Assembly: GCA_028292145.1 (NCBI GenBank)
Contig: JAQGMX010000368.1
Coordinates: 1 to 12,311 of the forward strand
Direction of reading: 5' to 3'
DNA: 12,311 nt
Source: Variovorax sp.
GTDB taxonomy: Bacteria > Pseudomonadota > Gammaproteobacteria > Burkholderiales > Burkholderiaceae_C
In this document: one piece after another, positions 7,373-12,311 of the stretch
Position numbering within the stretch: the first letter of the stretch is position 1
Layout of the letters: the number at the start of each line of letters is the position of its first letter
The notes under the pieces: model-generated
The model's input: only the letters and a program-made list of their open reading frames with translations
What the model was told of the DNA's origin: nothing
The model's database searches: none
Position numbers and translations under genes: made by a program

Positions 7373-8023
7373 ATGCCCGAACTTCAAGCCTCTCTTTCGC
7401 TCGCGTTGCCGGTCTTTGTCCACGGCCTGCTCCTGAGCCTCGCGCTCATCGTCGCCATCGGCGCTCAAAACGCCTTCGTCCTCCGCCAGGGCTTGCGGCG
7501 CGAGCACGTCGGGACCATCGTGCTGTTCTGCGCCGCGGCCGACGCTGCACTCATCGCCGCGGGCGTCCTGGGAATGGCGCAGGCGCTCGGCGATCGACCC
7601 GGCCTGGCTCGCTTGCTCGCGCTCGCCGGTGCCGCATTCCTGACGGTCTACGGCATTCAGGCTCTGCGCCGCTCGCGCCATGCCGGACGCCTGGTGTCTT
7701 TGCCCGGACAGGTTGCCTCCGGGCGGGCTGCCGTCTTCGCGCAGGCCGCCGCGTTCACGTTCCTGAACCCGCATGTGTATCTGGACACCGTGCTTCTCGT
7801 GGGCAGCATCGGTGCGCAGCAGGTCGGATCCCTTCGTGGCTGGTTCGTGGCGGGGGCGGGCGCGGCGAGCCTGTTCTGGTTCGGCTTGCTCGGCTACGGT
7901 GCGCGCTGGCTCGCGCCGCTGTTTGCGCGTCCCCGTGCCTGGCAGTTGCTCGATCTGTCGATCGGCGGCGTGATGCTGGTGCTCGCGCTGTTGCTGCTGC
8001 GCCAGGCGCTTTCCGGGTTTTGA
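7373..8023 (+). CDS. lysE: LysE/ArgO-family basic amino-acid exporter
   Basis: 216 residues, the family's normal size, almost all hydrophobic with about six membrane segments. Family signatures are GAQNAFVLRQG at 30-40 in the first loop and FLNPHVYLDTVLLVGSIG beginning near 130. These inner-membrane proteins export L-lysine or L-arginine, protecting the cell when uptake or peptide breakdown raises them. The ATG at 7373 is preferred. A TTG at 7337 would add 12 polar residues and lies inside the control region, and family members begin just before the first membrane span. The Shine-Dalgarno is weak. Its divergent partner argP is the expected activator. Lysine versus arginine preference cannot be read from the sequence; argO is an equally fair name. 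Confidence 0.9.
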   Translation: MPELQASLSLALPVFVHGLLLSLALIVAIGAQNAFVLRQGLRREHVGTIVLFCAAADAALIAAGVLGMAQALGDRPGLARLLALAGAAFLTVYGIQALRRSRHAGRLVSLPGQVASGRAAVFAQAAAFTFLNPHVYLDTVLLVGSIGAQQVGSLRGWFVAGAGAASLFWFGLLGYGARWLAPLFARPRAWQLLDLSIGGVMLVLALLLLRQALSGF

Positions 8024-8158
8024 GCGGGTTGGCGCTTGGCGGTTGGAGCTTTGACGACGCGCATGACCGTGTTTGCCCTCTTTTTCCGAGGTGTCGATCG
8101 ACGATCCAATACCATCTAGAGACTTCAGACCGTCTCGGCAATCAAGGAAGAAACAGGC
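8024..8158 (+). promoter_or_regulatory. Leader region of the Bug-family gene, with ribosome-binding site
   Basis: No gene fits in this 135-bp gap. AAGGAAG at 8144-8150 stands eight bases before the ATG at 8159 and is a good Shine-Dalgarno. A short inverted repeat, GAGAC (8119-8123) and GTCTC (8132-8136), could form a small hairpin before it. A TTGACG at 8051-8056 resembles a -35 box, but no fitting -10 was found. No terminator for lysE is visible. Confidence 0.4.
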
Positions 8159-9178
8159 ATGCACTCAATCGACAAGACGAACAATTCTTTCTCACGGCGC
8201 TCGGCGCTCCAACTGGGCGTTGCAGCCGCCGGACTCGCCGCAGCCGGCGTGCCGGTATGGGCGCAGGGCGCGTGGCCGACCAAGACCGTGACGCTCGTGG
8301 TCGGCTATCCACCGGGTGGCCAGACCGACTTTGCGGGTCGCATGGTGACCGTCGGCATGCAGAAGGTGCTGGGGCAGGGCGTCGTCATCGACAACAAGGC
8401 CGGCGCCGGCGGCAACATCGGCACCGACAACGTAATGCGCGCGCCAGCCGACGGCTACCGTCTGCTCGTCGGCAACGGCACCATCACGCTCAATCCGCAC
8501 ACCTACCGCAACACGGCGATGGCCGACCCGCTGAAGCTCACGCCCATCGGCCTGATGCTGCAGTCGTCGCTGATCCTGGCCGTTCCCAACACGGTGCCGG
8601 CCAAGAACCTGCAGGAATTCATCGCATGGGTGAAGGCGCAGGACAAGATCGGCAAGGACATCGACTACGCCTCGGCCGGCCCCGGCAGCCTCACGCACGC
8701 GACGATGGAGCTGTTCCGCGAGCGCATCGGCAAGCCGAAGATGAACCATGTCCCGTACAAGGGCAGCGGTCCGGCCATGACCGACCTGATCGCCGGGCGC
8801 GTGAGCGCGATGTTCGATGCGGCCTCGGTGGTGGTGCCGTTCATCAAGTCGGGCCAGTTGCGCCCGCTGATCGTGACCGGCCCCAAGCGCGTTCCGGCCT
8901 TCCCGGACATTCCAACCGCGACCGAAGCTGGCTTGAAAGACTTCGAAATCATCTCGTTCATCGGGCTTTACGGCCCTCCGGGTCTTCCGGCCGATATCGT
9001 GAGGAAGGCCAACGCGGCGATGAACGTCGCGCTGTCCGATGAAAACATCCGCAAGGGCATCGTCGAACGCGGTGACGAGCCCGGCGGCGGTACGCCGGAA
9101 CAGCTCGCCAAACTGACGCGCGACTACTACAAGCTTTACGGTGAAATCGTCAAGGCGAACGACATTCGGGCCGAATAA
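8159..9178 (+). CDS. Bug/TctC-family periplasmic solute-binding protein
   Basis: 339 residues. The N-terminus has a Tat-type signal: FSRRSALQLG with the twin arginines at 13-14, a hydrophobic Ala/Gly stretch, and likely cleavage near VWA-QG (35/36). The mature part starts WPTKTVTLVVGYPPGGQTD, the classical first ligand loop of Bug proteins, followed by IDNKAGAGGNIGTDNVMRAPADGY (from about 78) and VPYKGSGPAMTDLIAGRV. Bug proteins bind organic acids or other small carboxylates and feed tripartite tricarboxylate transporters or signalling systems. They are hugely expanded in Burkholderiales, usually as orphans. Here too no tctA or tctB membrane gene is nearby, so the ligand and partner are unknown. 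The start is fixed by AAGGAAG eight bases upstream. Confidence 0.93.
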   Translation: MHSIDKTNNSFSRRSALQLGVAAAGLAAAGVPVWAQGAWPTKTVTLVVGYPPGGQTDFAGRMVTVGMQKVLGQGVVIDNKAGAGGNIGTDNVMRAPADGYRLLVGNGTITLNPHTYRNTAMADPLKLTPIGLMLQSSLILAVPNTVPAKNLQEFIAWVKAQDKIGKDIDYASAGPGSLTHATMELFRERIGKPKMNHVPYKGSGPAMTDLIAGRVSAMFDAASVVVPFIKSGQLRPLIVTGPKRVPAFPDIPTATEAGLKDFEIISFIGLYGPPGLPADIVRKANAAMNVALSDENIRKGIVERGDEPGGGTPEQLAKLTRDYYKLYGEIVKANDIRAE

Positions 9179-9205
9179 CCGGTAAGACCGTTAAAACCCG
9201 TAAGG
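9179..9205 (+). repeat. Three degenerate tandem 9-mers after the Bug gene
   Basis: Directly after the TAA stop come CCGGTAAGA, CCGTTAAAA and CCCGTAAGG in perfect 9-bp register. Units 1 and 2, and units 1 and 3, each share seven of nine bases. The block is short and may be chance. The rest of the 97-bp gap before the acyltransferase holds CATAT-GCGCG-ATATG (9228-9242), a small inverted repeat, and no certain promoter or terminator. Confidence 0.35.
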
Positions 9206-9275
9206 CCCGCAGTCAACACGGTGTATCCATATGCGCGATATGTCATTGGTACTACGCCGATAGACTGCGGCCGCT

Positions 9276-10340
9276 ATGAGCGGTCAAGCCAGTCATCAAG
9301 CCAGTCAAATACAGCCCGTGGACCAGTGGAGCAAGCTTGCGGCGCTCCGGTTCGTACTGGCGTCCATCGTCGCCTTCAACCATCTGGCCGAGATGATGCC
9401 GATCGGCGTTCTTTCGGTCATTCCGATGCTGGGAACGTTCGAGGCGATTTTGGGATTTCTGCTGGTCAGCGGCTATTCGATCGGCGTTTCGTACCGAAAA
9501 GAGCCGACGCAATTTCTCTGGCGCCGGGTCAAACGGATCTATCCGGTCTATCTGGCGAGTCTGGTGCTGATGGGGATCGTGCTGTACAGCGGCAGCCATG
9601 CCCTGCCTGCCGCGTCGGAGTGGGCGATCAACCTGCTTTTCCTGAATCAGTTGCTGGTTCCGACCTCGATCGTGGGACCGGCATGGAGCCTGTCTCTTGA
9701 GTTCTGGCTTTATTGCCTGACGCCGCTCCTCTTCACGCTGTCGGACAAGACGATCAAGCGACTGGTTGCCGTTTCATTCATCACGTTCTGCGTTTACACC
9801 TGCGGACGAACGCTCTTCCACTGGACGTATTACTCAGGCACCGCATTCGGCCTGAATCTGTTGCTGCTGGCCTTCATCTGGCTGTCGGGGCTTCGTCTCG
9901 CGCGAACCAAAGACAGCGGTGGTAGCGGCAACATCATGCGATCGATCGTTGCAATGTTTGCGATCTATATCGCGTTGAGCATTGTGATTCAGGCTGGCTA
10001 TCGGTTGAAGCACGGCGAGATGGCACAGTTTTTCCAGATCGACCTGATTCCGTTCATTCTCAGGATCTGCACGCTTGCGGCTGTCGCATTCCTGTTCAGG
10101 AACATTCTTCGTCAGGGTCCGGGCGGCAAGCCGTCGGCATGGATGCGGATGCTGGGCGATGTCTCGTTCCCGCTCTACATGTTGCACATCCCGGTTTTCG
10201 AGCTCCTGAAGCGGACCGCCATCAAATCTCCGACGGTCTATTTTGCAGCGGCTTTCGGCGCTTCAGTGGTCGCGTACAAGGCGCTTGATTTGTACTCGCA
10301 ACGTCGTCATGCGCCCAGAAAAATGCCCGTCGCGGCATAA
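9276..10340 (+). CDS. Acyltransferase-3 family membrane protein (OafA-like)
   Basis: 354 residues with about ten hydrophobic segments. Family features are LAALRFVLASIVAFNHL (21-37) with the probable catalytic H36 and R25, GFLLVSGYSIG (60-70), RRVKRIYPVY (83-92), GPAWSLSLEFWLY (134-146) and LGDVSFPLYMLHIP (293-306). Members transfer acetyl or other acyl groups from cytoplasmic acyl-CoA onto sugars of O-antigen, exopolysaccharide, Nod factors or peptidoglycan. This one lacks an extra periplasmic SGNH domain. No glycan genes are beside it, so the substrate is open. By eye its codons are richer in ATT, TTT and similar AT-ending choices than in hrpA or argA, hinting at acquisition by transfer. The ATG at 9276 has no strong Shine-Dalgarno; no better start precedes the first membrane span. 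It ends within a terminator. Confidence 0.88.
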   Translation: MSGQASHQASQIQPVDQWSKLAALRFVLASIVAFNHLAEMMPIGVLSVIPMLGTFEAILGFLLVSGYSIGVSYRKEPTQFLWRRVKRIYPVYLASLVLMGIVLYSGSHALPAASEWAINLLFLNQLLVPTSIVGPAWSLSLEFWLYCLTPLLFTLSDKTIKRLVAVSFITFCVYTCGRTLFHWTYYSGTAFGLNLLLLAFIWLSGLRLARTKDSGGSGNIMRSIVAMFAIYIALSIVIQAGYRLKHGEMAQFFQIDLIPFILRICTLAAVAFLFRNILRQGPGGKPSAWMRMLGDVSFPLYMLHIPVFELLKRTAIKSPTVYFAAAFGASVVAYKALDLYSQRRHAPRKMPVAA

Positions 10341-10356
10341 CCGGGACGGGCATTTT
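10320..10356. terminator. Strong intrinsic terminator overlapping the acyltransferase stop
   Basis: AAAATGCCCGTC (10320-10331) pairs perfectly over 12 bp with GACGGGCATTTT (10345-10356) around a 13-base loop. The stem is GC-rich inside and has A/T runs at both feet, so it can end transcripts in both directions. The left arm encodes the final residues of the acyltransferase, and the TAA (10338-10340) lies in the loop. It also separates this gene from the convergent DUF3309 gene. Confidence 0.85.
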
Positions 10357-10382
10357 CTAGGAATCCGCTGCGATTCAGGGCG

Positions 10383-10535
10383 TCAGATTCGCCCCATTAC
10401 CAGCAGTACGATCACGACGATCAGCACCAGCCCAAGACCGCCGCTCGGGCCGTAACCCCAGCTTTTGCTGTGACCCCAGGTGGGCAGCACGCCGATCAGC
10501 AAAAGAATCAGCACGACTAGCAGGATGGTGGACAT
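10383..10535 (-). CDS. Small DUF3309 membrane protein
   Basis: 50 residues. There are two hydrophobic segments (3-18 and 34-48) around a conserved-looking loop with LPTWGHSKSWGYGPSGGLG, ending VMGRI. This matches the DUF3309 family of tiny membrane peptides common in Proteobacteria, whose function is unknown. The ATG at 10535 is supported by GGAG seven bases upstream (10543-10546 on the minus strand) and by the family's MSTILL beginning. A longer frame through upstream DNA is open only because of high GC. It is convergent with the acyltransferase, and a palindrome lies just upstream. Confidence 0.88.
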   Translation of the reverse strand: MSTILLVVLILLLIGVLPTWGHSKSWGYGPSGGLGLVLIVVIVLLVMGRI

Positions 10536-10551
10536 CTGGGTTCTCCAATAA

Positions 10552-10569
10552 GCATTCGAATTTGAATGC
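10552..10569. promoter_or_regulatory. 18-bp near-palindrome upstream of the DUF3309 gene
   Basis: GCATTC and GAATGC flank GAATTT; 16 of 18 positions are symmetric. It lies 16 bp before the DUF3309 ATG, between that gene and the aminotransferase stop, in the only AT-rich patch of the 112-bp gap. It may be an operator or a 5' UTR hairpin. No -35/-10 pair could be fixed around it, and no intrinsic terminator for the aminotransferase is clear in the gap. Confidence 0.4.
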
Positions 10570-10647
10570 CGCCATCTTCTTGCTGCCGGCTCGATGTGAA
10601 AAGCGACAAAAGCCCTTCCGCCGGTCAGGATATGCCGACAATTGCGG

Positions 10648-11844
10648 TCAGAGCTTCGCGAGCCGTCCGATCGCGTTCTGCAGGGTTTCGTCCTTCTTGG
10701 CGAAACAGAAGCGAACGACGCGCTGGTCGAAACCGTCGCCATAGAACGCCGAAAGCGGAATGGCCGCAACGCCGATTTCGGTTGCAAGCCATTTGCAGAA
10801 GTCCGCTTCACCCAAATCGCTGACGTCGCTGATATCGACGCATTGAAAATAGGTTCCGGCGCTGGGCAGCAGTTTGAAGCGCGTTCTAGCCAGGCCTTCC
10901 GCGAACAGGTCGCGCTTGCGCTGATAGAACGCCGGCAGGTCCAGGTAGGGTGACGGATTCTCCATGTAGTGAGCCAGCGCGTATTGCATCGGCGTGTTGA
11001 CCGTGAACACGTTGAACTGATGCACCTTGCGGAATTCCGCCGTCAGCGGCGCGGGTGCCGCCACGTAGCCGACTTTCCAACCGGTCACGTGATAGGTCTT
11101 GCCGAAGCTGCTGACGATGAAACTGCGCGCCGCGAGGTTCGGATAGCGTGCGACGCTCTCGTGCCGCACGCCGTCGAACACCATGTGCTCGTAGACCTCG
11201 TCGGCGATCACCAGGACGTCGGTCGGCGCCAGCATTTCCTCGAGCGTCCGCATTTCCGCGGCGGTCCAGACCGTGGCGCTCGGGTTGTGCGGCGTGTTGA
11301 CCACGATCGCACGGGTTTTCGGTGACAGCGCAGCGCGGATCTTGTCGAAATCGGGGCGAAAGGTGCCTGGGGTCAGCGGCACGCGAACCACTACGCCGCC
11401 CGCCAGCTCGATGCTTGGCACGTACGCGTCGTAGCAGGGTTCCAGCACGATCACCTCGTCGCCCGGGTGCGCGATGGCGAGGATGATCGTGATGATTGCC
11501 TGGGTCGCGCCGGCCGTGATGGTGATTTCGGTCGTGGGGTCGTAGCGATGGTCGTAGAGCGCGGCGACCTTTTCGGCTACTGCACTGCGCAGCGCGGCCA
11601 CGCCCGGCATCGGCGGATACTGGTTGTGCCCTGCTGCCATCGCCTGCGTCACCGCGTCGCGGAGGGCGGGATCGCAGTCGAAGTCCGGAAACCCCTGGCC
11701 GAGATTGACGGCGTTCTTCTCGGCTGCGAGGGCCGACATGACGGTGAAAATCGTCGTGCCTACCGCCGGCAGCTTGGTTGCGACGGAAGGTGTGCGGGGT
11801 CCTGTCGACGGGTTCGAGGGGGTCGAGGCGAAGGTAGTGGTCAC
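10648..11844 (-). CDS. ybdL: PLP-dependent aminotransferase, YbdL/methionine aminotransferase type
   Basis: 398 residues of a class I/II aminotransferase. It shows VNLGQGFPDF (46-55), NQYPPMPG (74-81), NTPHNPSA with N187, ADEVYEH with D215 for the PLP ring nitrogen, SSFGKTYHVTGWKVGY with PLP-binding K249, and VVRFCFAKK with R378 for the substrate carboxylate. The close likeness to E. coli YbdL (KLPAVGTTIF start, GATQAI, KVHQF) suggests transfer between methionine or aromatic amino acids and 2-oxo acids, perhaps the last step of methionine salvage. Kynurenine aminotransferase is a related alternative. The start is GTG at 11844: it overlaps the upstream regulator's TGA as GTGA, has AGGA nine bases before it, and gives about 13 more N-terminal residues than YbdL. 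No ATG lies before the conserved core. The frame stays open much further upstream, but only as a shadow of the regulator gene. Confidence 0.92.
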   Translation of the reverse strand: MTTTFASTPSNPSTGPRTPSVATKLPAVGTTIFTVMSALAAEKNAVNLGQGFPDFDCDPALRDAVTQAMAAGHNQYPPMPGVAALRSAVAEKVAALYDHRYDPTTEITITAGATQAIITIILAIAHPGDEVIVLEPCYDAYVPSIELAGGVVVRVPLTPGTFRPDFDKIRAALSPKTRAIVVNTPHNPSATVWTAAEMRTLEEMLAPTDVLVIADEVYEHMVFDGVRHESVARYPNLAARSFIVSSFGKTYHVTGWKVGYVAAPAPLTAEFRKVHQFNVFTVNTPMQYALAHYMENPSPYLDLPAFYQRKRDLFAEGLARTRFKLLPSAGTYFQCVDISDVSDLGEADFCKWLATEIGVAAIPLSAFYGDGFDQRVVRFCFAKKDETLQNAIGRLAKL

Positions 11845-12311
11845 AGTTCGTAGTCCTGCGAATGGCCGCTGAGGGCCTTGGCGATGAGGTTGCGGTCGAG
11901 CCGGTCGCTGAGCAACTCGGCGAATTTGAAGACGAAGTTGCGCAGATAGGCGCTGCGCTTGAAAGCCACGCGGGCGATGTTGGTGCCGAAGATGTGGCCC
12001 ATCGGTCGCACGACGAGGTCGGCGTTGGTGTCGTCGCGCACAGCCATCTCGGCCACGATGCCGATGCCCAGTCCGAGTCGCACGTAGGTCTTGATGACGT
12101 CCGAATCGATGGCTTCGAGCGCGATGCGCGGCGTGAGCTTTTTCTGTGCGAAGGCGTGATCGATGCGCGTCCGGCCGGTGAACGACGGGTGGTACGTGAT
12201 GATCGGCTCGGCTGCGATGTCTTCCAGCGACACCCGTTCCTTGTCGGCCAGCGGATGCCCTTTGGGCAACACGAGCACATGCTGCCATTCGTAGCAGGGC
12301 AGGGTGACGAG
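11841..12311 (-). CDS. cysB: CysB-type LysR regulator, C-terminal half (partial)
   Basis: The frame is open from the window edge to a TGA at 11841-11843 and gives 156 residues. The N-terminal DNA-binding domain lies outside. The visible effector domain matches CysB/Cbl: LVTLPCYEW, VLPKGHPLADKERVSLEDIA, PIITYHPSFTGRTRID, LTPRIALEAIDSDVIKTYVRLGLGIGIVAEMAV, and KRSAYLRNFVFKFAELL. CysB-type proteins activate sulfate and sulfonate uptake and cysteine synthesis, sensing O- or N-acetylserine and being opposed by sulfide or sulfate. In a full protein of about 310 residues this is the second half. An apparent start near 12278 is ignored because the homology continues upstream to the edge. It is translationally coupled to the aminotransferase. 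Whether it is CysB itself or a Cbl/SsuR-like paralog cannot be told from this half. Confidence 0.88.
   Translation of the reverse strand, partial: LVTLPCYEWQHVLVLPKGHPLADKERVSLEDIAAEPIITYHPSFTGRTRIDHAFAQKKLTPRIALEAIDSDVIKTYVRLGLGIGIVAEMAVRDDTNADLVVRPMGHIFGTNIARVAFKRSAYLRNFVFKFAELLSDRLDRNLIAKALSGHSQDYEL

Noticed and set aside
8119..8136. GAGAC/GTCTC hairpin as a riboswitch before the Bug gene
   Set aside because: It is a single 5-bp stem with no conserved aptamer features, so it is likely chance.
7343..8164. 273-residue minus-strand frame opposite lysE
   Set aside because: It is highly charged, repetitive in Arg, Gln and Glu, has no motif, and lysE is unmistakable on the other strand.
8020..9042. 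340-residue plus-strand frame overlapping the Bug gene in another frame
   Set aside because: It is an Arg-rich frame-shifted reading of the Bug gene. The true frame has a signal peptide, family motifs and a Shine-Dalgarno.
10561..10647. Intrinsic terminator for the aminotransferase
   Set aside because: Short repeats such as AAAAGC and a CAATTG-centred dyad occur, but there is no stable stem followed by a T run on the minus strand.
11845..12288. 148-residue N-terminal extension of the aminotransferase
   Set aside because: The frame is open but overlaps the CysB-type effector domain out of frame, is Arg/His-rich, and the GTG at 11844 gives the family length.

Overview
The window is high-GC, densely coded bacterial DNA with short intergenic gaps. 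Several genes point to a betaproteobacterium of the order Burkholderiales, perhaps Comamonadaceae such as a Variovorax relative. These are a fused kinase-like/GNAT ArgA next to a full-length HrpA, a stand-alone Bug-family solute-binding protein, an ArgP/LysE pair, and a CysB-type regulator joined to an aminotransferase. The family placement is a guess from recalled homologs; the order is more secure. No rRNA, tRNA, CRISPR array, transposase or phage gene was seen.

Layout: positions 1-156 hold the 3' end of an unrecognised plus-strand gene. It converges on argA (minus, N-acetylglutamate synthase, first step of arginine synthesis). Directly upstream of argA, in the same direction, is a two-gene toxin-antitoxin module (RHH antitoxin, then PIN-domain toxin) with a 4-bp ATGA overlap. 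Only 27 bp separate the toxin stop from the argA start. The 74 bp between the antitoxin and the divergent hrpA contain a striking 24-bp near-palindrome, the likely TA operator. hrpA (plus, about 4 kb, DEAH RNA helicase) follows, with a -10-like element so close to its ATG that the mRNA may be leaderless.

From 6393 to 8023 lies a divergent argP-lysE pair: a LysR regulator and a basic amino-acid exporter, with an inverted repeat in their shared control region. Then come a Tat-exported Bug/TctC-like binding protein without its membrane partners (8159-9178) and an integral-membrane acyltransferase-3 protein (9276-10340). The acyltransferase looks less GC-rich than its neighbours and ends in a strong terminator that overlaps its own stop codon.

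On the minus strand at the right end are a 50-residue DUF3309 membrane peptide, a YbdL-like methionine/aromatic aminotransferase, and the C-terminal half of a CysB-type regulator cut by the window edge. The aminotransferase starts with GTG overlapping the stop of the regulator (GTGA), so the two are probably translated together. This suggests a sulfur/methionine link.

Most genes are conserved housekeeping or common accessory genes. The part most worth a second look is the TA module between argA and hrpA. Its operator region may govern argA by read-through and hrpA by promoter overlap.
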